Shown here: one piece after another, positions 47,613 through 59,800 of the stretch
Position numbering within the stretch: position 1 is the stretch's first letter
How the letters are laid out: each line of letters opens with the position of its first letter
DNA from: Hypericum androsaemum
Lineage: Eukaryota > Streptophyta > Magnoliopsida > Malpighiales > Hypericaceae
Reading direction: 5' to 3'
DNA: 64,000 bases
NCBI GenBank assembly: GCA_963995505.1
Contig: OZ023189.1
Location: 13,725,495 to 13,789,494, forward strand
The notes under the pieces: model-generated
What the model saw: the letters and a program-made list of their open reading frames with translations, nothing else
Told to the model about the DNA's origin: nothing
The model's database searches: none
Program-made: the position numbers and the translations under genes

Positions 47613-48960
47613 GCCAGCCGTTATTGTGTAAATTATATTCTTTTTGCCGACTGTTTAGTATGTCTGTAAATCAGTTGACAAAAGGAACGTACCATATATC
47701 AGCATCAATTAGTGCAAAAATTATTTTAACTTAACTAAAAAAATTATTTTTGAGATATTAAAAATGTAATTGTGTTAACTATTTGTCAATCCAAAAAGAC
47801 ATTGTGCTTGACACAATAAGAACTTTGGAAATCAGCCTAAATATTTTCAATGAAATACTTAATATCGTCGTGCGCAGCCGGAATACCGAGCTGCCATTAC
47901 AAGCGTCTTGCATGGAGAAACCATTTTATTTGTGCCTCTCACAGTTTATGTTGTAACAGTTGGTGTTTTGTCTTAGCCATAACATGTAGCTCATGGTTTG
48001 TTCCTTTGACATCTTGCAGGATTGTGATTCTGTGTGCAATTGATCGTTGAGAGAGGATGGAAAATATTTTCTTTTGTGGCTAATTCCAAAGATTACCAAA
48101 CAATTCTAAAACTTGTCTACCTGCGAAAAATGTACATAACGGCATCTGTGTACATATTTTTATTCATAAGGAGAAGAAAGAGGTGGTCTAAAAGTCTGGG
48201 ATTCATAATAATAATGAGTTACAGAGCAAGTTAAGGACATAGACTAAAAGTTGAGGATAACATCAAGACAAGATTAGAGTAATTTTAGACTGCAAAATGT
48301 TCCAAAATTACAAAACAAACAAGTTGGGTACGGATAGTATCAAATCGATTTTGATAACCGAATTCATTTCTACATCTCGTTGGAGTACAAAAAAATACAT
48401 CAAGAAATAAGACATCCTAATTGCTAAGTAGGCAACTACATACACATCTCGACTCAAATTTAAATTAATTATCTATTATCACAAAAATAATAATATGTTA
48501 AGACTGGTTTGTTAATCCAATGGCCTATTATTGTCTCACAAGATTCAAATCCTAGTGGATGACCTTTCCAGAAAACGACGGCCTGTCGCTCGCAACGACG
48601 AACAAAATCGCCCGCCGGCTGGTGGGCATTTATTACCCTGATAATACCCGGAAGTTCCAAAATTGCCATCGTCTTCCAGACAGGCCAGACGCGCTATTTA
48701 CCCGGGGTTAACCATAACCCAGGGGCGTTATGGTCATTTTCTACGTCTCCGGGCTAATCACCCCCGAAAGTCAAAAGTCAAACCTTATTCCTCCCTCCCT
48801 TATACTATGACGCTCTCCGACGGCAACAAATCAGATACCCCAAACCCAATTTCCTCCAACTTTTCCAACCCGCGCCGGCATCGGAATCCCCTCCTTTAAA
48901 TACCCCAGCCAATCGGATCCCTCCACGTGTCCCATAAAGGAATTTCCAAACCCTAGCCCG
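47613..48960. other. Intergenic DNA and promoter region of the trihelix gene
   Basis: No gene seen in 47613-48500. From about 48580 GC content rises. W-box-like gtcaaaagtcaaac (48770-48783) and a TATA-like tttaaatac (48895-48903) precede the trihelix ATG by about 60 bases. Confidence 0.45.
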
Positions 48961-50046
48961 ATGAACGACGAGGACGAAGAGATCCAGTCGCGGACTCCGT
49001 CGCCGGCGTCCTCGCCGCTGAGCGGGAGGATCTCGGTCCCGGTGGTTCCTCCCCCCGCGTCGCCCCCTCCGCGTCCGCCGTCGTCGTCCCCGCCCTCTCC
49101 TCCCCCTCCCCCGCCGGCTCCGGAATCCCTAACCCTAGCGCTGCCAGCGCAGCAGCCCCGCGCGTCCAACGGAGGAGGAGTAGGGGGGAGGGAGGATTGC
49201 TGGAGCGAGGCCGCGACGGAGGTCCTAATCGACTCGTGGGGGGAGCGGTACCTGGAGTCCAGCCGGGGGAATCTGAAGCAGCAGCACTGGCAGGAGGTCG
49301 CCGATCTGGTCAACGGCCGAGGCGGTTACTCGAAGGTCCCGAAATCCGACGTCCAGTGCAAGAATCGGATCGATACGGTTAAGAAGAAGTACAAGATGGA
49401 GTTGGCCAAGATCGCGGCGTCCGGTGGGGTCAGTAGCTGGCCCTTGTTTGATAAGCTGGACGGGCTGATCGGCCCCACGGGGAAGAGCCCCCTCCCGAGC
49501 GTGAATAAGGCGGTCGGGGGAACCAGCCTTGCGGGGAATAAGAAGAAGAAGAGGAAGAGGAAGGTGGAGTCCGATGATGACGAGGAGGATGACGAGGATG
49601 AGGACTTGGGGTTTGATTCGGACGACGGGCTTCCTCCCCCGAGGAAGGCTCTTCCGGTTGTCAATAGGGAGGACGTGGGCAATGTGGAGAAGGGGAGGGA
49701 CCGGAGTGCGGTAAGGGTTTTGACTGAGGCGATGCTGAGGTTCGGTGAGGCATATGAGAGGGCGGAGACCGCGAAGCTGGCACAGGTGGTGGAGATGGAG
49801 AAGGCGAGGATGAGGTTCGCCAAGGAGGTGGAGCTGCAGCGGATGCAGTTCTTTATGAAAACTCAGATGGAGATCTCTCAGCTGAAGAAGCGCAGCAGCG
49901 GGGGTGGGGGAGGAGGAGCGGTAACTGGTAGTAAACACAAGCAGCAGCCGCAGCAGCGTCGCTATCATTTTCACCACCACCATCGCGAGCGCCTTGATGG
50001 TAACAACGGTTCTGTGGATAAGAATGCTAGTGATGATGATGTATAA
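48961..50046 (+). CDS. Trihelix transcription factor (ASIL / SIP1 clade-like)
   Basis: An intronless frame of 361 codons. It has an acidic then Pro-rich N-terminus (residues 25-58). A trihelix DNA-binding domain spans about 80-151, with tryptophans W81, W93 and W110 and the helix VQCKNRIDTVKKKYKME. A strong nuclear localisation signal KKKKRKRK lies at 194-201, an acidic run at 204-222, a predicted coiled coil at about 250-310 (MLRFGEAYERAETAKLAQ...EISQLKK), and Gly- and His-rich tails follow. Single-exon trihelix proteins with this layout belong to the ASIL/SIP1 clade, which bind GT-type elements; Arabidopsis ASIL1 and ASIL2 repress seed-maturation genes in seedlings. The ATG at 48961 is the first after the TATA-like word. 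The first 250 bases are extremely GC-rich compared with the AT-rich flanks. The clade is a family-level inference. Confidence 0.93.
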   Translation: MNDEDEEIQSRTPSPASSPLSGRISVPVVPPPASPPPRPPSSSPPSPPPPPPAPESLTLALPAQQPRASNGGGVGGREDCWSEAATEVLIDSWGERYLESSRGNLKQQHWQEVADLVNGRGGYSKVPKSDVQCKNRIDTVKKKYKMELAKIAASGGVSSWPLFDKLDGLIGPTGKSPLPSVNKAVGGTSLAGNKKKKRKRKVESDDDEEDDEDEDLGFDSDDGLPPPRKALPVVNREDVGNVEKGRDRSAVRVLTEAMLRFGEAYERAETAKLAQVVEMEKARMRFAKEVELQRMQFFMKTQMEISQLKKRSSGGGGGGAVTGSKHKQQPQQRRYHFHHHHRERLDGNNGSVDKNASDDDV

Positions 50047-51322
50047 GTGATAAGTGTTAGAGGTCCTTACCTATGGTAGAGCTATATTGATTGAAGTCCA
50101 GACTGTGATTTGTTATTGGTTTCAGTGTAATTTGCTGAACTTGTCTGATTTGCTTCATCTGTCTTACGTGGTACGTCGATTCCCAGAGAAGCTGCTCTTC
50201 GGCTACCTGGTTGTTGTAACCTGTAAGTAGTAACGTGTTTGTAGCCCGTATAAGGATTAAGCTCCGACTTAGTGTTGTTCTTTTATTGCAATTCCTTTCG
50301 CTTAACTTGGCTTTCCTCTATTTTGGAAAGTCTTGATTTCTGCAGGTCACCGGCCCGGAAAAAGTCTTGACTTGCTGTCTTAGGGTTGAGAGTTGTTTAT
50401 GAATTACAATGAAATGGGGATTTCCATCACCAGGGATGTAGTTCCCTCGCTTGTTTTCTGTGGTTTCTTCTCGAGTCAGCTCGCTGATGCTCGTACTTTT
50501 CCTGCAACATGGTTACCTGGACCAGCTAAGCTGCAAACAATCTGTTGGCAGCAGACATGATCTCTGTAATGGATTTGCTTTTTAACCTTGAGATTCAATG
50601 TGTTTGCTCCATTTAAGGGAAAGTAGGTCACAATTAAAAGATGTGGTGCAGTTCAAAAACGCCAGGCATGTCGAAGATATGGCCGTTGCCTCATCGGAAG
50701 GGAAAGAAACATCAAAGCTGCATACTTTTTCGCGTCATTCAATTGAACGAGGAGGTAAGGGGATCTAACTTCAAAATCAAAGTTCATACCTCTTTTCTCA
50801 TCGACTATAATTAGTCGGTCCGGTGGATGAACGAATGAGGTGGTCAACCAACTAACCTCCCCCACCATTTACCACTTGGGTCATTAAAATTTATCTCTGT
50901 CATTATCATAGAATCTCATTAACCCAACTTGCAATGTCGGTTGCTTGCTTCTCATCCACAATAATCAAATGGAACATGAGCAGCCACCGACTGCTTTAGT
51001 TTTTCTGTTGACTGAGCTCCGAATACGAAACCTTATGTGGTGTATATAGTTGGAGGGAATTGTTGAGAGTCAAGTCCAATTTATTGGAATGGACTACCGT
51101 GGACATATTGATGTAATTTCAATTTATGTGAAAGGTACTGGACGTTGGAAAATCTTTGAACATATAAGATATTTTTGGAGTTTATTTAATATGCCTCGTT
51201 TTTCAGCAAATACACGTATAAATGAGAAAAAAATTTACAATGTTCTATTCACATGGCACAAAAAATAGTTGAGATTTGACAAAAGTGATTATTTTATAGT
51301 GGGTCATAGTCATAAATGATCA
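50047..51322. other. 3' flank of the trihelix gene and spacer
   Basis: Probably the 3' UTR, then mixed DNA without a supportable gene. A 58-bp stretch (50966-51022) is similar to 53048-53106. Confidence 0.4.
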
Positions 51323-51331
51323 ATTGTCAAA

Positions 51332-52099
51332 GAAAAAATTGCTCTCTAGCCCTGGAGTTTGCTAAAATATACTCAAAAATTTTCCCTGTTTGCAAAATAT
51401 ACGCCGACGTTGCTCTAGTTTGCTTTTATTATACTTTCGAGTCCCTCAATGAATTTTTTTCTTTTTTTGTCATTAAAATGATGAAAATATCCTTAAAACA
51501 AAAAATAAAAAAATTGATGATATCATCGGTCCATCTTTATCGTCGTACCTTCATCGGAGTGCCACACCTTCAATCGGATGGCTTCACCGGCGATTAATCA
51601 CGGCTTCTTCGCCCACCCAAACAACCCTCCTTTCCTATCTCTCAATCCAAACATGGCCTCCTCCTCCTCCTTCTCGACCCCGACAATGACTCTCCTCTCC
51701 TCCAATCGACCACGATGGTGACATGGAGGAGCTCATGGCCTTGGCCCGGTGGGCCTCCTCCTGGCGGCCGCGTTCAGAACCAGAGAGGTCAGGTGGCGCC
51801 GGTCGAGCTGGCATCGTCGGCTCTCTTATCATTATCGGGCTTGGCGTCGTCGGCTCTCCATGGCGAGACCAGATTTTTATTTAAAATTTAAGAGAGAGAC
51901 ACCAGATTTTTTGCCTCGAGGTGAGGGGCGGTGGACTCCGGGTAGGAGGAAGAGGAGGCGGACGAGGAGAGTTTTTTGATGATGTTAGCATTTTTTAATT
52001 TTTTGTTTTAGGGTTATTTTGGTCATTTTATTGACAAAAATAAAAAAAGAGCTGCTAACATGCACCAGAGATCCGAAAGGGCTAGAGAGGTATTTTCCC
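51332..52099. mobile_element. Mutator-like element with GC-rich core (Pack-MULE candidate)
   Basis: The two ends are degenerate inverted repeats of about 190-200 bp. They share an outer CTCTCTAGCCC word (51341-51351 and the complement near 52080-52090) and an inner stretch tttttgtca.taaaatga...taaaacaaaaaat (51470-51533 versus the complement of 51985-52045). The flanking 9-mers ATTGTCAAA (51323-51331) and ACTGTCCAA (52100-52108) match at 7 of 9 bases, as an old Mutator-type duplication would. Between the arms lies about 450 bp of GC-rich DNA (51535-51985), very unlike its surroundings. It has no transposase motif and looks like captured gene sequence. I do not recognise the donor. Confidence 0.65.
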
Positions 52100-52108
52100 A
52101 CTGTCCAA

Positions 52109-55100
52109 ATATTGTCTAGTATAAAAGAAAAGAAACGGTGTATAAGAAGAAAAAAGGAAGGGGGATAAAAAAAATGTTTGGGATAATATTATTATTAGTT
52201 TTTTTTTGTTGCTTTGCTTTTTGTGTCTTTTTTTCCGATGATATTTTAATTATTGTATATAAATCATATTTATTGCTTCTATTGGATCGTTAATTTCCCG
52301 ACGACTCCTAGATTAACAAATTCAAATTGCGGTTGGACCGTCTTTGCCGGTTGGTTATAATTTTTTTATAAGTAAATTTTTATTTCATCAAAGTAAATAT
52401 TTACTTATAATTTTGGGTGTTATGGGTACGAGATTCCTATCACAAATTTTTTTAAACCTCCCTATAGTAAAATTCGACTGAAAATCTACGGCAGAATAAA
52501 AGGAGTTGTTTGGTCACATTAGGCTGTGGTACTGGACTCACTCTCAGGCCACAACCACCAAGTCACCAATTACTTGGATCAAATTTGGTCGGCCCAAACT
52601 GGGTTTATAAATGGAGATCAGCGACCAGAAACGGGCCTGTCTTGTTCCTGTCTTGCTGGCACAAAGACACCGGACATCTCCAATGTTCAACTTCTTCCAA
52701 GTATCAATCCTAATACTCCTTTTCCCACCAGATAAAAGTTTAGAGTTCAAGTACCGTGAAGTAAAGCAATATTTCTGGCAGAGTCGTCATTTTTATCGGG
52801 TCGATAGTATTCGACTCTGAAAATAGTCATTATTTATAAATATAACAACCAACGAGAAAATTTTATAGATGAGTCTCATAGACGTAGATTGGAGATAAAA
52901 TTTATATGTTTGAATTAAAATTTAGAAGGATCAATAAAGAAAGAAGAATCAAGCTGCTATTGTTTCGCACTTTATTAATTATGTCTGCATTGTTGCTATT
53001 GCTTCCTGTCCTCGGCAAGTTTGACAACGTAGCACGGTGAGACTCAGTAGTCAATTAGAACATGTGCAGCCCACCGACTGTTTTTAATTTTGTTGTTGAC
53101 AAATCTCCATGTTCCAAACTAGATGTTGCTGTAGGATGAAGAAATGTTTATGGGCAATTACATCCCAAGAAATTATTAAGAGAATATAAGATTTGACTTA
53201 TGGTATTTAGAATCGAATATTATCGGGTCTTATTTAGGAGGTGAATTCTTGTTTTTTTTTTGCACGTTAAACTAAATCTAAAAAAATGTAACTCCAAAAT
53301 TTACCAGGGAGAAAAATCGGTTTGCCACTTTAAAGCTGCTAGCCACCTAAATAGAAACTTGCTTCAAACACAAACCACGTAAAGTTGGGGTCTAGGAGGC
53401 ATCCTAGTAACTTGTTTCTTTATCTGTTCCACTTCTTTTCTTTCCGAGTCATACGCAACAATGGAAAAGTAAGATGACAATGGTCAATTGCAATAGGAAT
53501 TTACAAATTAAAGTGAAACATAATTTACTTTAAACATAGTCTTTTTTTTCCTGAAATCAACAATATTCAATATTTAGTGGATCGAGTAATCCGAATTATC
53601 GAGTCGTTCACATACAAAAAATGTGGTCCATTACCCTATCCCAAAGGGAATTGTGGGAAACCCTTCACAAAAAAGGAATAATTCTAACGCAAAACATAGC
53701 ATCCACACGAAGGAACCACTATAGCTAGAATATGTAAATAATATTCTCATAGGAAAAGGGTCTCTAAAAAAATTTGGATGGTCCTACACCATGTGAACTA
53801 AATGAGAACATTTTTTTTATCATAGTTAAATGGATTTCTTCTGCCAGAGAGAAGAAAGTAGTGACTCAGAATTCTCTTCTTCTGTTAAAAGATAAAAGGA
53901 TTTTTTTGGTCCTTTTATCATTACTATCCAAATTAAAATTGGTTGGTTGTAAATCCTATGCTCTTGGGATATTATTTTTTTATGATATCATATAGTATTC
54001 AGATACTCACTAAACCGACTAATACTAGTTTGAATCCAAATATAATCTTAAAAAGGGCAAAATTTTTTAAAGAAGTATTTAACAACATGGTTCCCAAACT
54101 TAGCCAGGTAGGCCATGTCATATCGTTTCATCTTTGGGTTATTTGGATCTTCTCTTTCAATACTGTTTTTTTAATTACGAACTTTTATTAATAAGGAAAG
54201 AAAAATTACATAATGAGGATGAGAAATGGGAGAAAATGAAAGAGAAAAAATTAAAAGCAAAGCCAAGACCTAAATGGACAATCAGAGTGACAAATCCGCT
54301 TCCATATCTGATGATTCACCAATACTGTTTTCTTTTAATTCCCTCGTGAATGGATTACAATTCCTACTGGTTGTTGTGTTAAGTTTTTTGTCCACGTGAT
54401 ATGGAATAACCTGTATACAAAGTGTTCTCATAAGTTCTTATTATAACTTGAAATGTGCTCAAGTTACTTACCAATAAAAGTACTTTAATTATTTGACTGT
54501 TTTTAAAATATTTTTTGGATACTTATCAAAGTTTTTTTCTCGCAGAAAAGTAGTTTTTTTTTGTTTTTTGTTCATGATACCAATATTCAAATATTTACTG
54601 AACTCACTAATCCTAATTTAAAATGGATAAGACTCCTAATTTAAAACGGATAAGACTTTGAATTATTACAAAATTCTTTACTTTTATTTTTATTTTTTTG
54701 TTGATAATACCCGATATCTAAAAATTTATTAAACTGGCTGATCTAAATTTGACTCGGATAAAAATTTTGAACTTAAACCCCAATAACTCGTGTATAAGTA
54801 GAATATCAATATATAGATATGAGATTACCTTTGATCACTTTGGCTAGAAAATTAGTGACCAAGTGCACATTTGGTGTAGGGGAATTGTGCTTTATTGCAC
54901 TGTAATAAAGTTAAAAAAACAAGTTTGTATAACTCACACAATTAATAATAGCAATAATTCTGATTAAATTTTACAATCTCATATGTACTAAGATCTAGCC
55001 TTTCAGTGATATCCTTTTGAAAGTACCAAAACGCCCTCGGAATAAATAAACACGTCTATTCGTATTAGCCGTTGTTCTTTTTTTTCTAATTCTTTTTCTC

Positions 55101-55850
55101 TCCCCGAAATTAGCGCGCGTCTTTCAAAACAGAAGGACCCATTGGTCACAAAAGTTTACTTTCATAATAAGGATTAATATTTACTTGTATTTAGCCTCGT
55201 TCTTCTCAAGTTCAATCCTTAATAAGGATTAATATTTTTCCTGCCTTGTAACATAAACTCTGAAATTATAGATTATCTCAATATCAATATCAATATTTTT
55301 TTATCACTAAAATTCATAAATATTAACACGGTCTTAACTAGATTGGACCTTTTACGGTTGAAGCAAACATTTCTTTTAATGGTTAAATTAAACTATTAAT
55401 TAATATCCAACTGCAACATTTACTAATATTGACTAATTTGGATCAAGTAATTACTTAATCTCCATTCAGGGTCCAAGATTGATAAGTCCATTGAAATGAC
55501 GTATTTATTCAATGAATAACTAAAATGGAGGAATTCGTTTTTCAATAAGCAGTCGCTAAAAAATAAATAAAAATTGATACCTCAAAGACATGAAGAATTT
55601 GTCCACCTAAAAAAGGAAAACAAATTGTAAGAGAGCACCGACCGGGCTCGGGGGTGTAGTTGTAACTTCACATGCAAGTCCACCCGTTTCGGTAATTAAC
55701 GGAAGAGATCAACAAACAACCAACCAAAAGGCGTCTCCGTCTGTCTTCAAATTGTCGTTAAAATTTCAATTCAAAAAAAAAAACAACAAAAGTGGACTTT
55801 TTTTTTGTCTGAACTGAATCACATGAAAAACAGAAGAAATTAATTAACCA
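52109..55850. other. AT-rich intergenic DNA, no gene seen
   Basis: No supportable gene in about 3.7 kb. It holds three diverged copies of a word like 'tactgaactcactaatcctaattt' (54001-54035, 54588-54640, 54711-54765). Confidence 0.5.
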
Positions 55851-56830
55851 CACGAACACACACACTCTCTCTCTACTGTTTACTTGTAGAGAGAGAAAGC
55901 AAGCAAAGAAAACAAAAAAGAGAGAGAGTGGGCAATCGAGGAGGGGAGAGGAAGAAGAGTAAAGCAAAATCCATCCTTTCATTTCTTTCTTTGGCTTTTT
56001 TCTCCCTTAGAACGAGAGGGAAACCCTTCAAAACCCACCAAAAGGAGGAGGAAAATATAGGAGCAATCTCAATCTCAATCTCTTTCAAGTGTAGAGAAAA
56101 AGGCCAAATGCTGGGTGCCCATTTGGGGGAACTTGGTTGGTAGATAGCTTCTCATTCCTGCAAGATCTCACTGATCGGCCTCGCTCTGGGGCGGTATTAT
56201 GATCTAACTAATCCACATTGCAGTTTAAAGTTTTGAACTTTGGTTGTTTAGGGTTTGGAAGTTAGTGGCTTTCTTGTTTGGTGAAAGTCTCTGTGTGGTT
56301 TTGAGAAATGGGTTTGGCATTTTGGATATTGGGTGGTTTTGGGTCAAGTCAGATCTGGGGTTTTTTGTTTGACTAGTCTGGTTTAGGAATTAGTTTCCCA
56401 TTTTGGGTTATGTTCGAATCGATGTGCATTTTCGGATGTGAGTTGCAGAGTTTAACCGCGCATTTACTTCCGCGGAGTAATTGGATGTCTGAATTTAGTT
56501 GTGTGGTCACTTGGAGGGTTTAGCTGGTTGTGCAGTTAGTGTCTGCACTTTCCGTGTGTTTGGTTTTGCAATCTACATTAGTAATCTGCCGTTTGCCCGA
56601 TAATCTTATTTGTATATCCATTTCGCCATTGGCCAATCCAGTTTTACCCTCTAGTTTCGTTTGAACTTGCATTGCAGCTTTTTGCTTAAATATTCTTTTC
56701 CTGTCTGGCTTGGACTGATGTTCGTCCTTATTCTTTGAGTTCTGCAGTCAGCGGTGAACGGATCAGTGTTCTTGTGGGAAGACATTGGTGTACATGAGAA
56801 GCTTTGTTGTTTACATATATTGGAGCGGGA
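55850..56830 (+). promoter_or_regulatory. 5' leader of the CIP7-like gene with probable intron and uORFs
   Basis: A CT-rich then GA-rich stretch (55863-55930) is typical of plant 5' leaders. ttctgcag|tcagcgg at 56747 is a good acceptor about 80 bases before the start codon, so a 5' UTR intron is likely; its donor is uncertain. A short upstream frame at 56108-56143 (MLGAHLGELGW) lies in the probable first exon. Confidence 0.45.
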
Positions 56831-59800
56831 ATGAAGTCTAACACGCCTCTTGACTATGCTGTGTTTCAGCTGTCCGCAAAAGGCTCTCGGTGAGGATATC
56901 TTATCAATTTGTTCCACATTCTTGTTTTGAGCAATTCATGGTCCTTGCTGACTTTTTTCTGTCGCGCAGCTGTGAATTGCTCATTTCTAGTAATGGAAAT
57001 ACAGAGAAGCTTGCTTCGGGATTAGTGAAGCCATTTGTGACGAACTTGAAAATTGTAGAAGAGCAGGTTGCCCGAGCAGCCAACTTGGTTAAGCTTGAAG
57101 TTGAAAGACGCACGCATGGCGGGAGTTGGTTTACTAAAGGAACTCTGGAAAGGTTACCCTGGTTTTCCCTAGAGATTTTATTGCCTCTGTACATGTAACC
57201 TGTGATTCTTTTTTCTCATATGGCCTCCCTCATCTTTTTAGGTTTGTACGCTTTGTTAGCACTCCTGAGATTTTGGAGATGGTCAACACACTTGATGCAG
57301 AGATGTCTCAGTTAGAAGGAGCTCGCAAGATATATTCTCAGGTAATACTTTTCTTGTTTGAATCACATGAATCTTCTCATATTTCTGTGTACAATTTCTG
57401 AATTCTGGAATTTTCTGTTTAGGGTCCTGAAGACCAGCCATCTGGAGGTGTGTCTTTTTCTCCTATCTGGCTTTTATTGGGTTTCTTTTATAGTCATCAT
57501 CCAAAAACTACATTGTTGTATCATATGATTCTTTCCTTACGATTTTTTGAGTGGTTCGTTCTGGTTAGATTCAACCCAGAAAAGATTTTAGATGAACAGT
57601 GCCATAGTACCTTTTGCACATACATCCTTATCTATCTTATTGTCTCATGCATTTTTTTTTGCTAAATATGCTCTTGGGTATGTTTTCTTAACCCATCTGT
57701 GAAAATTTGTTCAGGTGGCGATGTACCAGGAACTTCGTCCGGAGCTGACGCTACAAAGTAATTTTCGTTCTTTTGGTTCAACTTTATGTGCTTTCAAACT
57801 TAAGTCAAACTGACATAGGATGGGTGTTGGACAAATCTACGGAGCGTTTTGAGCTGGCTAATGTTGTTTTACAAAGAGCAATCTTGATACACTGCTTAAG
57901 CAACTTATTCTCCTGTCGATAATTGTGATTGAAATTTCAAATGAATAGATGTTTAAATTGCAATTCGTTGCATTAATGATCCTTCTACTCTGTGATTCAG
58001 ATAAGGCAGCAAAGTTCATGTTATACTTAGATGATGAGCCTTTACCAGTTCTTAGTTAATGGCAATGAGCTAACATGCTTTAGGTACTCTAACTATAGTG
58101 TCAGGGAAGCTTTAGATGACTCCTTTAGACCGGAAGTCACGAGGTTGTGAATCTAATAGAAAAGATGGTTGCTATTGTGAGATGTGGCGAAAAACTTGCA
58201 TTGAAATATCCTCAAATATCTGGATCAAGGACGTACCTTCTTTCTACAAGTCCTCATTCTTTATATGGACCCAATTTGATTGTCATGGACGTATCCTCAA
58301 ACAGTACCTTCTTACTGTTTCAATGCTCCCAATTTGATTGTCATGTTTAATTGTGCAGGAAAGAGCTTCTGAGGGCAATTGACGTACGCCTTACTGCAGT
58401 GAAGCAAGATTTAATCACAGCGTGTACTCATGCATCTGCTGCTGGCTTTAATCCAGATTCTGTTTCAGAACTCCAGTCATTTGCAGATTGCTTTGGTGCC
58501 CATCGCTTGAAGTAAGGGCTCTAACAAATCATTTTTACCGAAACCATAACAACCCCCTGTTCGTGGCTTGTCTGACAGTACACACTTCAGTGATGCGTAT
58601 ATTCTTTTACATTCTGCCATATACCTTAGTAGTCCATAATCGACAAAGACAAGCATTTGACGCTTGTCAATTCTTTGATCAAGCTGATTGATCTCCCGAC
58701 TGTCTCTTTGCTAGTACACTGTTGCTGTCTCATTTGAGGTTGCAATGACATGGAAAGAAAGTCATTTGAGTTTCTGAATGATTTGTAGGGGGGTTGCAGG
58801 GAGTTGGGGTTGGGGTTTCCGGTGACACTTGTCATTTGAGTTTGTGAAATTTGTGCAACCCTGTTTATCCTAACTGCCACAAATTGGATGATCTGAGGTT
58901 TGTAATCAAGAGACTTTCCAAGTAGCTTATTAGCAGCTAATGTAAGCAGATTGGGGATTTGTCTCCTTTCCATTTTTCCGGTGGCTGTTTGGATAAACGG
59001 GGTACACGAATTTTCTATGATTGTTCTGGTTATACTTTGTGAACAATAGTGGCCATGCTGCTGATGGTACTTCCCGCTGTTGTGTGATTTAGAAAATTGT
59101 GGCCTGAACTAAATCGGGTGAAGTGGGGCTGTTGACCTGAGAATTGTTTTGTAACCTTTTGGCAGTCCAACTACGTTACCGTTAGTTGAGGCTTAGATTG
59201 GTAGACAGATAGCAAGTAAAGAGTCTGATAGGTTCCATGCCGGAAGGCTTTTCATTGATAATATAATCAAGTGACATTATATTCCCATACGTAAATTGCT
59301 GAGATAGGTGTGACTTATGTCTCATCTTTTATGTCTTGATATGCGGTAAGTTGTAGGTTTCTGTTGGTTGCAGGACAGTTTTCTTTGTTTTCAAGATGCA
59401 ACATCTTTGGACTTGTCACCTTTTCGGTTTCTAGCTCCATTTTTTCTTTCCACAATTTGGTTTTTCAGTTTTGTGTGATTTGATAATATTCAATTCTTGT
59501 TGGCTGTCTTGAACAGTGAAGCTTGTACAAAATACATGTCACTGTGCCAGAGAAGACCAGATCTTATAAGTCAGTGGAAGCTACGTGTTGATGAACCGTT
59601 AGTGAGGGCCTCATGGGAATCTGACATGTCCATTGATGACACAAGTGATGAATTTAGCGGGTCCAACGACACCAGGGCCCACCTATTATTCCAACAGAAA
59701 CAGCCGCAACAGCAGGCCTTCCAAGAACATCAGTTGTCAGATATACAAGCCCAGAATCAGCTTAACAAAGAAAGCAAGAAAGAAGAGGATAAAAAAGAGA

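Noticed and set aside
49225..49983. 252-codon minus-strand frame across the trihelix gene
   Set aside because: It is the antisense of the GC-rich trihelix coding region and has no domain.
53774..54349. Three overlapping small frames at 53.8-54.3 kb
   Set aside because: Composition is Lys/Phe/Ile/Leu as expected of AT-rich non-coding DNA, with no family features.
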